This document shows positions 33,632 to 45,650 of a DNA stretch of 64,000 nt, in pieces. Numbering within the stretch: position 1 is the stretch's first letter; the number at the start of each line of letters is the position of its first letter. The position numbers were made by a program, and so were the translations under genes. This DNA is from Chionoecetes opilio (taxonomy: Eukaryota > Arthropoda > Malacostraca > Decapoda > Majidae), in NCBI GenBank assembly GCA_016584305.1, contig JACEEZ010011886.1, positions 7,501 to 71,500 on the forward strand, written 5' to 3'. The notes under the pieces are model-generated. The model saw only the letters and a program-made list of their open reading frames with translations. It was not told the origin of the DNA and searched no databases.

Positions 33632-34015
33632 ACGTTGTAGCCTATAGCGCCTGTAGGCATCTGGAGTCTTGATGTTGGTCGAACTCGCCCGTTGGTGGCG
33701 CAGGCTGGATTTTTATAGTGACACCTGTGGTCTCAGGTGAAGATCTCATTTTCTATGATGTTCTTGATATCCATGTTAGGCGCATGCAGTCCCTAGAGTC
33801 CACCGTCACACTCGCAATCGGCAGACAGGTATACGCTGCATGTGGGTTGCTTCGGTCACTCGACGATGGCTTTGACAGTTGCTCCTTGGTGAAACTTGAA
33901 CTCGGGACCTTCTGCTCCCCTACCAGGCTCTTGAAAGAGTTGCCCCCAGCAGAATTCGAACTCGGGACATTGAGTTCAGCACTCCAAGACGCTAACCACT
34001 TGGCCACCGCCTCCC
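33570..34015 (-). mobile_element. Second tRNA-derived SINE family
   Basis: The minus strand begins GGGGAGGCGGTGGCCAAGTG (A-box-like, Leu/Ser-type head) and has GAGTTCGAATTC as B box about 55 bp later. The GAGTTCGA motif recurs downstream. The body ends with a poly(A) run (the plus-strand T-run at 33608-33630) and AATTGGGGTCAATAAACAG. A tRNA head plus body plus A-tail supports a SINE distinct from the Val family. Confidence 0.65.
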
Positions 34016-34105
34016 CAAAATGTACACATATTTGTTAATTTCATAAACGGATATATATAACAAATTAAACTAAATCAAGAAAGTAGACTAGTAGGAATAA
34101 ATAAT

Positions 34106-34178
<73 letters not shown>

Positions 34179-35094
34179 TAACACGCAACAATAAATCGTT
34201 ATAAGTGAGGTGTCATGCGCTATCCACCCCACTGGTGTTTACGATTGAGCCAAATACCGCCTGAGCCGGGCCAAGTAGCCTCCCCTCCCTTAGACGGCCC
34301 TTCATTACGGGTTGGATGGCTTCACAGGCGCTACCATGCATGTTACTTGACTGATAAATATTAAGGATACATCTATATATTACGCCGTGTAATAGAATTG
34401 AAATATAATGAACAGATCCTGCGATAGTGGACCGTATAAATATGTAAGGAAAGAATATGACCATGAAATATAAACAGCTTGTGGTGTAAGTCTAGTGTAT
34501 CTTATTTCTTCTCTCTCTTCCTCCCTCCCTTTCTTTTCCCTTCCTTACACCTCCTTCCTTCCTCTCTCTCAATTCAATTCAATTCAACTTGTTTATTCAG
34601 CCATAGTTAAACATAACAGATATATTTGACAATAATTTTGTTCTTCTTCTTTTGGATGGACCCGTTAAATGGAACATTTTTGGCAGGTCAATAGAAAATG
34701 TTATATATGAATAGTGAGCTAGGTGATACCGACTGACATTCATATACATAATATGTATATACAAATTTCCATGTATTAAACTCTAAAATATACACATGCA
34801 TACACACGTACACAAATATATATGCATACATACACATATAACACCTATGCATACACACATGCACACATACATAAACACATACACAAACATACTATTACAA
34901 ATAGATACATACATGCGCAACCACATATACATACACGCATGCACATACATACACATAAATGCACGTATATTTATGCAAACACACAGTCATGCACAAACAT
35001 AGACATACATATATGCGAACACACATAAACATAAATTTTATACACAAAGATGATTATACGACTCAACATAACCCTCCTTTGAAATTATAGCTAG

Positions 35095-35095
<1 letters not shown>
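34016..35095. other. CA array and ACAT-rich repeats, no gene
   Basis: (CA)n at 34107-34174; TC-rich 34500-34570; imperfect CATACA/ACACAT repeats at 34790-35035. Overlapping His/Thr frames are compositional. Confidence 0.7.
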
Positions 35096-35438
<343 letters not shown>

Positions 35439-35462
35439 CATAACAGTAGCAAAGTTCATGTC

Positions 35463-36033
35463 ATGCACCCACGCCCCTACACACACACGCCCTACACACC
35501 CACGCCCTTACACACCAACGCCCCTACACACACGCCCTACACACCCACGCCTCTACACACACACGCCCCTACACACACACGCCCCTACACACACACGCCC
35601 CTACACACACGCCCTACACACCCACGCCCTTACACACACACGCCCCTACACACACGCCCTACACACCCACGCCCTACACACACACGCCCTGGGACCTGGG
35701 AAGCTCTTATCTCTCCACGCGGCAGGATGAAATGAAAAGGAAACATCGTACATCTGGCGCGCTTCTATGGCATCGAATAGACATATTATAGCCCTTGGAC
35801 ATATTATGGCGCCACTGTGTCCCAGGGCGTGTGTGTGTAGGGCGTGTGTGTGTAGGGCGTGGGTGTAAGGGCGTGTGTGTGTAGGGGCGTGGGTGTGTAG
35901 GGCGTGTGTGTAGGGCGTGTGTGTGTAGGGGCGTGGGTGTGTAGGGGCGTGGGTGTGTAGGGGCGTGTGTGTGTAGGGGCGTGTGTGTGTAGGGCGTGTG
36001 TGTGTAGGGGCGTGGGTGTGTAGGGGCTTCCTA
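35463..36033. repeat. Inverted pair of CACACGCCCCTA minisatellites
   Basis: 35463-35697 is a tandem array of CCCCTACACACACACG-type units, and 35815-36033 is the same array inverted. The two are separated by a segment of 118 bp (GACCTGGGAAGCTCTTATCT...) that recurs at 38978-39100. Confidence 0.88.
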
Positions 36034-36035
36034 GC

Positions 36036-36165
36036 TGCTATGTACCGTCGGCTGATATGTACCGGCTGCTTCGTACCAATGCTTTGGCTTATATGTACCA
36101 TTGCAGGGCTGCTATGTACCGACTCTTATGTACCACTGCTTCAGCTTTTATGTACCGAACAGGGC
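36036..36165. repeat. Left TIR array (CTATGTACC units)
   Basis: Five to six spaced copies of TATGTACC(G/A), inverted at 38608-38745. Confidence 0.8.
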
Positions 36166-36397
36166 TACTGTTCCATTTTACCAACTACCAAGTAGGGAGA
36201 TAAAATCTTTTTATTTCACCAGTCTTTATTAGATAAAATCAAGTAAGAATTGTTTTCATCAGTCTTTATGAGCACAGCATCCAAGATTTTTTTCTATCAA
36301 TATTAGCATAAAATACAATTGTACAATCTAATGAAAGTTTGTCTATAAAGAAAATCAATAAAATTAAGCATGTATTGACTTATACTTGTGTACTGGC

Positions 36398-38282
36398 TTA
36401 GTTCTCTGTATGATCCACCAATTCAGCACACTGGTTAAGGAATTCGGAAGTCGTTATTGAGTTTCCCTCATATTTCATCCACATGTCATGTAGCTTAACC
36501 TGTTTTTGGATGGCATGTTTCCGTTGGTACCTATACACTTTCCTCTGCGTAACTAATTTCACTAACATGGGAATTATATTAGCCTATTCGTGAAGAATGC
36601 TGATTAATAGGTACATATTAATGAAATTAGTTTTGGCAACCTTGTTTATCGCATGATGCCACCCTTCAACATCGTTGTTTGTTCTTACTAGGCGTTTGTA
36701 GCAGCTCCAAGAATGTGGAGGATGTATCTCATTCCTGATCCACACTTTTTCATAGTATGTGATAAGGTCTTTCAGTCGCTAATCTGGGAGTGGCTGGCTT
36801 ATGATGTGGCGAAAAGAAGGCTCTATGTGTGATGGTGGTAAGTTTGGCAGCGCCATTAACTGCCGAATTAATTTCCTCACAGGGAGCTGATTAAGGTAGG
36901 CATTTTGGAAACCTACATCCTTTACTTTGCGGTACACTGCCTGAGCCCAGTGAAACCAGCAGCCATGCAGGGAGGCCTCGGGAATACAGGCTCGTATAAC
37001 TGACCACAGTGCTCTCTCGAAGTCCAATACTATCTCACAAACGGATGTTGATGGCATTAATTCTGCAAGCTTTCTTATTACAGCCACATAGTCCTTTTTC
37101 TTTCGTCTGGACATGAGGGCAAAGCACAATGGAACCTGTTTCATAACTCCATCCTTCTTAATGAAACTGTGCACACTAAAAACTGAACAAAAGGGGTACG
37201 AACAATTTTAAATGTTCCGTCCATGTACCAAACTTTAGATTTAGAAAGGTGTTGTAATTGAATTGGGGTTGCAAAGACGAGATGCCTCTGTCCATGTTCA
37301 GATATATCTGCTTGAAGAAAGTCTTGTGGAACATGCTCTGTGTTTAATTCAAAACTAATGTCTTCTGGGTGTTTCTGGACGCCGTCCTTACCTTGCGCGG
37401 TTGGTACATCGGACAAGAGTGTTTATATTTGGCAGGGGAACATCTAAAATTTCAAAGCTTGAGAGTGCTTTTTTTACTATTTCACCAGATGATGTAAATG
37501 GACATTCTAAAGCTGATTGTTTAACGAAAGCTCGTGCTGATGCTTTAAGTTCAGCACCTGAATCCCCAGGATGTGTGTGTTGGTGGAATCCACTTTTGAA
37601 GTTGGTTGTTCTTATCTGCTGTGAAACTGTTGCATAACACTTCTTGCCACGGGAGCTGCATATCCATGTAACTGAAACAGATGACTCTCGCTTTCTGGTG
37701 TATGTAAAACCCAGAGAATCAGTGAGGAGACAGCTGCCTTTTCTTGTTCCACCAGAAACAATTCTGTAGGTCACAGGAGTGTTGTCAAGGATTGTTTTTG
37801 GTAACGCTTCATCATATAACGATGTTTCAGCAACTGGAGTTATGTTATCAATAGGAAGTGTAATGTTGAAGCCATTGGATGTGTTGTTGATAATGGTTGC
37901 AGGCTCCTCTTCGACTGGGAAGGCATTAAAAGGATAGTTGGCATCACCTGAAATGTTAAATGTCGTCGTTGTACAGCAACTTATAATACTCTTGGGAATA
38001 CAAATACTTTCCAATTGTATTTAAATACAATTCAAATACAAATACAATTGTATTTGATCCAACCCTACCTGAAACCTCCATCCAATCAGGACAGTCTGGG
38101 CAACACCACATAAAAGCTTCACCAGCTTTCAATTGTCTGTTTATATTCCGGTACTCAGATTGGGATATTGATGTACCACATAAGCGATGGCGCCATTGGT
38201 TGCATCCGTCACAGATAAGTGCTTCCTGTCTTGGGCGGACTTCCAATCCACATCCTGAACAAAGGAAAACTGCAGATGCCAT
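36398..38282 (-). pseudogene. MULE transposase with PHD and FLYWCH zinc fingers
   Basis: Exon 1 (38282-38069) starts MASAVFLCSGCGLEV and forms a PHD-type finger: CxxC, ICDGCNQWRHRLC, then FMWCCPDCPDW. A GTAGGG donor and TTTCAG acceptor (intron 38068-37948, 121 bp, phase 1) join it to exon 2. Exon 2 holds a FLYWCH-type finger: SLGFTYTRKRESSVSVTWIC, KKCYATV, and HQHTHPG. The MULE core follows: HLVFATPIQLQHL, YMDGTFK (first catalytic Asp), LDFERALWSVI (second Asp) with GCWFHWAQA, and NNDVEGWHHAI containing the third acidic residue. Lesions are a frameshift near 37385, another near 37180, and stops at 36779 and 36584. The same frame ends naturally at 36398. The product would be a nuclear transposase. 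The PHD finger suggests targeting to histone-marked chromatin (inference). Confidence 0.88.
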
Positions 38283-38310
38283 GGTTGTACCAGAAGGATA
38301 ACTGAATAAG

Positions 38311-38406
38311 CAGGTCCACTGGAGTTTCGAAGTAACTAATGGACAGGTCCACTGGAGTTTCGAAGTAACTAATGGACAGGTCCACTGGAGTTTCGAAGTA
38401 ACTAAT
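38311..38406. repeat. 33-bp tandem repeat, three copies, upstream of the MULE gene
   Basis: Unit CAGGTCCACTGGAGTTTCGA + AGTAACTAATGGA starts at 38311, 38344 and 38377. It lies 29 bp before the MULE start codon, so it may be the promoter or 5' UTR of the transposase gene. Confidence 0.85.
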
Positions 38407-38607
38407 GAACCGACCGGCTGCTTACATATTTTCCGATAGGCAATCACAGATTCTAAAATTTATATACGATGTAAATACAATGAATAAAACTATATAAATG
38501 ATAGTTTTTTTTTTCTGGGCTACCGCTGTCAATGTATAACAAACAAAAGTAATAAGTAACGGAATTTTGTTAGTGTATTTGTATTTTGTTAATGATAATA
38601 GCAGCTG

Positions 38608-38745
38608 CTGATGGTACATAGCAGCCGCTGATGGTCCACAGTAGCTGCGGTGCATAGCAGCCTTGGATGGTACATAGCAGCCACCAATGGTACATATCAG
38701 CCGCTGGAACATAGCAGGCAACGGTACATAGAGGCCTGTTCCCGT
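38608..38745. repeat. Right TIR array (GGTACATAG units)
   Basis: Inverted counterpart of 36036-36165. Confidence 0.8.
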
Positions 38746-39107
38746 GTAGGGCGTGTGTGTGTAGGGGCGTGGGTGTAGGGGCGTGGGTGTGTAGGTGCGT
38801 GGTTGTGTAGGGGCGTGGGTGTGTAGGGGTGTGGATGTGTAGGGGCGTGGGTGTGTAGGGGCGTGGGTGTGTAGGGGCGTGTGTGTGTATGGGCGTGGTT
38901 GTAGGGGCGTGTGTGTGTAGGGGCGTGGGTGTGTAGGGGCGTGAGTGTGTAGGGGCGTGGGTGTGTAGGGGCGTCTTGGCCTTGGACCTGGGAAGCTCTT
39001 ACCTCTCCACGCGACAGGATGAAATGAAAAGGAAACTTCGTACATCTGGCGCGCTGCTATGGCATCGAATAGACATATTATGGCCCTTGGACATATTTTA
39101 GGTCCCC

Positions 39108-39310
39108 TTAGAGCTAGTGCACTAAGCTATTAGGATAGGAAAGATCGCCACCCAGGGCAAACCCTGGGTATACAGGCAACCAATACCCACATCTGGTTAG
39201 GTAACCAGGCTACACTCAGATGTGAAAGAAAAAGAAACACACGTCTGGCAACGCCGTGCCAACCCTGCTGAGGCCGGTGGTCCGCCAGCCGGCCTGGAGC
39301 TATCATTCTT
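39108..39310 (-). mobile_element. DIRS 3'-end fragment
   Basis: Inverse of 47405-47600: AGAGCTAGTGCACTAAGCTA, ACCCTGGGTATACAGG, CATCTGGTTAGGTAACCAGG and CTGGCAACGCCGTGCCAACC. It sits just outside the Gypsy LTR at 39.36 kb. Confidence 0.85.
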
Positions 39311-39359
39311 CTTTTTGCCTTCATCGAGTCAACACCTGCTGACGTCTCCTGTAACACGT

Positions 39360-39974
39360 ATAAGTCGGTATATTGTAGAGACTTAGTTGGGTGAGTTAAA
39401 TATGTACGTCCAACTTGTACACATTTATTTAGAGTCCAATAATGAACATAGAATATTTACAACCAATTATGTAGTGATACCAAGCCAGGGAGTGTTTGAT
39501 GAACACTTGTGAGTAACGTCTTGGTAGCGTGAAGATGCGACTTGTTCTGTCTTGAACACAGCCAGGGGGTGCCAGAGATGAGCTGTTGTAGCGAGTGTGG
39601 TCCGAGGCTTTCTGTCTCTCTTCCTCGTGATTCTGGCTTCTTATCACTTCTTGTTGATCCTATACTTTATGCTGACAACTAGGCATTTGTCCTGTGACAT
39701 ACTTAGCTCGGGCTTTGAGAGTGCAAGGTGTTCATGGGTCTCACGGTGAAACAGAGGAGGAAAGATAAATGTATAATTATATATATATTACATAGATATA
39801 TAATTATATGTTTATAATGTTTCTAAAAATATACTGTTTCTTTTGATGTTAAGTACATGCACATATCCTATATGGAAGCTATAATAAGTGTGACACTTGT
39901 GTGATATTAGTTGTAACTCACTAGTAACAGTTATGGAAGTTATTATATATGTTAGGAGTAAAAACTGACTGACA
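39360..39974 (-). repeat. 3' LTR of the Gypsy element
   Basis: Reverse complement of the solo LTR at 28786-29743 without its AT expansion. Ends are TGTCAGTCAG (39974) and CCGACTTAT (39360). Confidence 0.88.
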
Positions 39975-42639
39975 TTGCTCGGGCCGCTATATAATTTGTC
40001 CTCAAATTAGGCACATAAGAATTAGCTAGGGAATAACAAATGGTACACCTAACTAAAGGCTAAATACATATATATAAAATATAAGCTATAAACTTCCCAA
40101 AGCATAATTCCTATCGCTAAAAGTGAGTAAACTCTGAGCTAAATACACAGAAAAATATGGAAAACAATGGATTACATGACGTTCAACATCAAAGAAAATG
40201 ACATGGCCGAGTAAAATTATATACATATATGTGTCAGTACTAGTGTGGGTAAATCCATAATGTGCAAATATCACTGTTAATAAATGTCAAGTGTAAGGTG
40301 TAGCAAGTGTACGTGTACCGTAGACGGTAGCTAGCAAACTCAACTGTCAGCGAAAGTAGCTGTGAAAATTACAGGGAAATATTGAAAACTTAAAATTTCA
40401 AGTAAAGAAATTGTAAACTTAAATCTTCAAGTAAACGTTAAAAATCGTGAATGAGTCAAGTAATGACGAAGGCTCATCTGACTGTAGAGCTGCTGCTGTG
40501 TGCATAGTGTGTGGGCAAATCCAAGTTTGCCAAAAATCATACATAAATGATAATAAATCAATCCTATTGTAGAAAATATTTTTACATCAGCGAGTGTAAA
40601 AATTGACTGGCAGAGATATTAAAAAAAGTTTACACATTTGAATGAAAATTAGAAAGGCATTGATGATGTATAAACAGGAAGAGTGATGAGCACTCTTATA
40701 TTGAACTTGTAAGAATCATGTGCCTAAAGGAAGATGCTTAACCATAAAATATGTAATCGCATGTGAGGACAGAAATGTCACGCAGTGGAATAACATTTTG
40801 ATTTTGGTGGTTTCCCACATGAGTGATAAAATAACTGTAACACCAAAATTTTAGTTTCCACGGGAGTGGGAAAGGAAAAGCCTTCCTAGTGGAGTAAATC
40901 TTATCAAGGAAAATGCACAGCTAGTTGGTAAAGCCTTCGAGCTATAAAATGATAAAGGGCGGGCATATTTGGTATGACGTGGAATAATACATTAATCCTA
41001 ATTATGGCAAATGTTATATGGCACAGCTGAAAACTTATTATTGGAAAGAAAAAAAAAATAAACTGGCCATAGATGTTTGACATGACACTTTACCGTATTG
41101 CCATGAAAGGAGACAAAGTGTCAGAAACAAACATGGAGTTCTCAGAGAATAGCAAAAATGTTGATGGGAAAGCTACATTGAACAGAGAACCATGTAAAAT
41201 TATCTAGATAGGTATAAATTTTCAATATGTTGATGGGCCATTGGGTAGCAAAGAAATGCTTTATTCCTATCCGTACTGAGAGGAAGAAAATTGCAGCTGT
41301 GGGTAATAAAATTAATTCTTCAATGGTGAACAACGTTAAGTGAGATAAGTTTATTGTGATTCAATCAATGGTTTTCTGAGGTCTGTATTAAGCACAAGAA
41401 GTCATTCGTATTTCCTCGCGAGTTTGAATGTGGATAGTAAGTAATACTAAAGTGTTAGTTAGTTGTACATAGGTAAATAACATGTTGAGCATCATGTGTG
41501 AAAATAGTTCTGGAGGAACTGCTTGGTTATGGCATATAGTACCTAGATTAGTATATAGTAAGTACATAATCCTATCATTCAAAATAGTGATCGTGGGGTA
41601 CACACAGGAAGGACATAAGTAATCCATTCCCTGTAATGAATGTAATTTCCGTATGCATTTAAATACAGGGGTAGTATTAATGCAATGGGTTAGTATTACA
41701 TGCAAAGTAAATAATGTATTTCTACAATCAAGTGAGTTATAATTCCTTCAATTGAGAGAAGAATGAAATGTTCATGCAAAGCACTGTGGTGCCAACTTTA
41801 ACAGTTACATTAATTAGAATTCTAATGTGAAGAGATATACATAGGTTATCAAGGTTCTGCCTCCATTAGAGTCTATCGTGCAAGAGGTTACAAGGTAAAC
41901 ATGGTACTACTATCAGTTTCTATTAGTAGTGGTCAGAACAATTGTAGCTAAAACCAAAAAAAATTCGTAAAAACTTTCATCACTGGTAAGTACTTTTGCA
42001 AGAATGTCAAATAACTTGGCTTAGTGTGTTGTGTACACCTTTTCCTAAAAAGAGAACAAACCACGGATAATATTTAGAATACATGGAATTGTGAAATAAT
42101 CAGGTGAACTGAATAAAATGTAATGAAGGAAATGTGTCTGGAAGAAATGACACTACTGTTTTTACGTGTGTGACCGAATCCTTTTTGACGGTAATCATTT
42201 GTAGCAGAGGTGTGTCAGCATTAACTACAGGTGTGTCCTGTGTTTTCAAGTATTTGGCATTGCAATCTCTCACCTGCATCTAATCCTCTAGCTACTCGTT
42301 TAGCCTGGTCAATATGGACTGTCTTTGCAGGCTATTTATAAATATGCTGTATAGTTATTTGTGTCCATGTTCAATGGCAAGACCCTGTAAGGTCTTCAAA
42401 TGTAGGAATCTAAAACTTTGACGTTAAAGTGTTGTACCTGAAAGTATACTACAGCACCTATAGCAATGGTTTTATGCGGTGTATGGGCGTTGATACTTAA
42501 ATCAGGTCTTCTCTGGGACAAATCATGGCGTCTGTTACACGCTTGTATATATTTCTGAAAATCAGATACTCTTACTGTTACGTAATCATAAAAATATATA
42601 TTGGCGTGTACTCTGCTCTAGAAGAGTGTAAGGTAGTAT

Positions 42640-44950
42640 TTTGTCTTGCCCAACACAATGAAATGTGTGTTTTTCAATGTGCGACTTGTGTAAGGAAGAG
42701 TTTAGTTGGCAGATTATTGGGCATCCATCAATCCAGTGTGAAACTATATGATTGAGCTAATGACTTCAGGAGTTGGATAATCTTCTATTCTGTCTTTCTA
42801 CACCATGCCGTTGCTGATAGGGTGATAGATAGTTATGACATTTATTATGTTTGCAAAAGTTTGCAAATTCCTTCAGTGAGAATTTGATTGTTAAACTCGG
42901 TACCATTGTCCGAGAGAAATGAGGATGCGTGTATGAATTAAAGAAAATCCTTCAGAAGTGCTTTAGCAACTGTAAGCCGTTTTGTCATTCAGTGGGACCA
43001 AACTGAAAAACCTAGAACAATGATCAATGGCACTAACAAGTATTGAGAAACCAGATTCTGTTAGTGGGAGTTTTGCAAGGTCAAGGCCTATTGTCTCCAA
43101 GGTCTTTTAGGTGTAGAATAAGGTAAGCAGAGGGGCAGGTTTACCAACTGAACCCTTTGTTTCAACGCATGACTAACATTATATATGTGAGCAAAAATTA
43201 TCACGGCGCATGAATGGCAAAAGATTTCTAAACGTGCTTGGTGCAAAATCTATCTTTCCCTGGGTGACCTGCAAGGCTAGAATCATGTAAAAGGGGAAGA
43301 AATCTGGCGTATAAGTGTAGAAAGGCGACTATCAGCTGTGAACCTAGGCGTTAGGTTCCTGTCCTGTCGTGAGATATGTATCTCGCAACAAAAGTTGTAT
43401 TGTAGCCTAAACTCAGAAGGGGACAGGTAATTTTGGCAATTGTTGTATCATTCACCTGACTCCAAGTAGTAAATGATGGGACACAGAAGAAGCATTTCGC
43501 TGTTCCTCGTCAATGTTGGGAATAAGCGATCTTGTTTTCATGTTTTGGTGGTTCAGGTGTTGCTGTTACAAGTGCAATATTTCGTGATAATGGAATCAGA
43601 AACGAAATTGGACTTTGCCTGGCCAGGATACTCAAATTTGAGTGGACTGTTCTAGTATAGTCAGGCGCCAACGTGCTAATTGCCTGACAGTTCCTTGAAT
43701 TGAATAATTCTACTACAGGTGATGGTCTGTTTTTAACAAGAAGTTATACCCATAAATTACAGATTCGAAAGCTTCAAAGGACATACGACCGCCGAGCTTC
43801 CTTATGGGTGGTTGAATAGTTACGCTCTGCGGGATTAAGAGTTCTGCTGGCATAAGCTAATGCACGCCATTACCTCTATCATCCTCGCAATCAGCACAGC
43901 ACAAGGCCTACAGCTGGATGCATCAGTGAAGAGTGTAAACTGACGTGTATAATCTGGGTAAGCAAGGGTGACTGGGGCATCACACAAACAATGCTTTAAT
44001 TAGAAAATGCTTGCTCCTGTGGAGTTCCCATGAAAAATTCTACATCTTTCTTAAGAGATGTGCTAGTGGGACTTTCAATTCGTGAATAATCCATAGATAA
44101 ATTGTCTGTAAAAAACCACTGAGGCCCAAAAAACTTCTGAGGGGCTTTGAACATCTTATGGGTTGGAAAATTTATCATGGCATCTACCTTAGACTTGGTA
44201 GTGTGGCATCCAAAACAGGACCCAAGAAAGGAAATTTGTTTCTTCATGAAGGAACATTTTGTTAGTTTAACCTTCAACTTAGCATCTTTAAGTTTAAGAA
44301 AGTACTCTGGTCTACGTGTTCGTAGGTGAGAGTTTGGTCGGGGGTACAAATAATTATGTCGTCCAGGAAATGCAAAAAACTGTACGCCTAGTTAATCTGA
44401 GAAAACATGTTGATTAGATACGGAAAAGCTAATGGTGCGCCTACTATTCCAAATGGTAGCTTTTTGAAAGCGTAATGGCTGAGGAGGACTGAACGCTGTG
44501 AGGTCATTAGATACCCTAATCTAATGGGAACCTGCCAGTATCACTGACAAGGGGTCGAGTGTAGAGAAAACAATTTCTTATGCAGGACCTCTGGACATCA
44601 GAATATCTGCAATATGGTAGAGGATACATGGTACTTGGACAAAAATCAATTGGAGGCGCCGACAGTCTACGACCGGTCGCCAATCGCCTGTTTTCTTAGG
44701 GGATAAAAAATATGGAAAATTCCATGGTGGTGGATGGTTCAATAACATCATCCTCTAACATTTCTTTAACCATGCCATAAAAAGTATAGACCTTTGTCAG
44801 GTGGGGGTAACCTATATGCGGAATGTAGTATAGGTAGTGTATCAGGTAGCAAAGGAATATGATGTGCTAATAAGTTTGTCGTACCTCAAGAAAATCACAT
44901 TGTATGGCATTGTGTCATGATTTGCAGTAGTTGATTGTCGTAGTAGAAGT
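42640..44950 (-). pseudogene. Gypsy pol: RT, RNase H, integrase fragments
   Basis: Read on the minus strand in changing frames. RT entry KKTGDWRPVVDCRRLN-like (about 44650-44705). RT thumb and linker KLKDAKLKVKLTKCSF, FMKKQISFLG and TTKSKVDAMINFPT (44290-44150), then SRIESPTST, LKKDVEFFMGTPQEQAF (about 44060-44000). RNase H FTDASS (about 43920) and YASRTLNPAERNYSTTHKEA (about 43855-43790). Integrase LAKLPLTESGFSILVSAIDH (about 43070-43015), LSDNGTEF (about 42920-42895) and HGVERQNR (about 42790-42815). The aspartates of the integrase DDE core are readable, but stops and slips are frequent. No complete open frame exists, so the copy is dead. Confidence 0.82.
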
Positions 44951-45138
44951 ACTGCGTAGTCGCTGGTTGGCTTGTTGACTGCATAGGTTTATGGGCTTGT
45001 AGTTGTAAGCTGAGAGGTTATGTTCGGGTGCAGGCTGGGTTATTGTTGTATTGCTGATCAAGATAAGTGTGAGGTATCGTAACCTGTGGCTTGTGTTATG
45101 AAACTTGATAAAATCAAGTCACCACGCTATCCACCATT

Positions 45139-45164
45139 ATAAGTCAGAATATTGTCGAGGACCA

Positions 45165-45228
<64 letters not shown>

Positions 45229-45234
45229 CTTCTT

Positions 45235-45271
<37 letters not shown>

Positions 45272-45650
45272 GTTTTTTTTTTTTTTTTGCTTGGGGTGAG
45301 TTAAATATGATACGTCCCAACTTGTACACATTTATTTAGAGTCCAATAATGAACATAAATATTTAAAACCCAAATTTAAATGTAGTGATACCAAGCCAGG
45401 GAGTGTTTGATGAACGCGTTGTGAGTAACGTCTTGGTAGCGTGAAGATGCGACTTGTTCGTCCTTAAACACAGCCAGGGGGTGCCAGAGATGAGCTGTTG
45501 TACGAGTGTGGTCCGAGGCTTTCTGTCTCTCTTTCCTCGTGATTCTGGCTTCTTATCATTTCTTGTTGATCCTATACTTTATGCTGACAACTAGGCATTT
45601 GTCCTGTGACATACTTAGCTCGGGCTTTGAGAGTGCAAGGTGTTCATGGG
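45139..45650 (-). repeat. Truncated 5' LTR with poly(T) insertion
   Basis: Matches 39360-39743 in order but carries an almost pure T run (about 45170-45290) and stops at TTCATGGGTC, where DIRS sequence begins. The 5' third of the LTR is missing. Confidence 0.85.

Larger units (their letters stand above)
35814..38990 (-). mobile_element. MULE transposon with satellite-like ends
   Basis: A MULE gene on the minus strand (36398-38282) sits between two inverted arrays of a GCTATGTACC-type unit (36036-36165 and 38608-38745). Outside these lie minisatellites of the TAGGGGCGTGTGTG unit (35815-36033 and 38740-38975). The inner arrays are inverted as TIRs should be, but the outer minisatellites have the same orientation on both sides, so one end has been rearranged or inverted. 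No clean 9-bp duplication was found. Long, tandemly built inverted repeats are common in MULEs and parallel the element at 13.8 kb. Confidence 0.7.
39360..45650 (-). mobile_element. Gypsy-type LTR retrotransposon, degraded
   Basis: On the minus strand, the 5' LTR (45650-45139, truncated at its 5' end) is followed two bases later by a TGGTGG primer-site-like start, then pol remains (reverse transcriptase, RNase H, integrase) and the 3' LTR (39974-39360). Domain order RT-RH-IN identifies Gypsy. Only about 200 bp separate the 5' LTR from the RT region, so gag and protease are deleted. About 2.6 kb between integrase and 3' LTR (39975-42600) holds no recognisable gene; its longest frame (41388-41705) has no domain I can name. 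The 5' LTR is fused to a DIRS element at 45650. Confidence 0.83.

Noticed and set aside
35463..35735. CRISPR-like or coding tandem array (Thr-His-Pro-Arg frames)
   Set aside because: Contiguous minisatellite without unique spacers in a eukaryotic genome.
41388..41705. Envelope gene of the Gypsy element
   Set aside because: 105 residues with no signal peptide, furin-like site or transmembrane segment recognised; no support for env.
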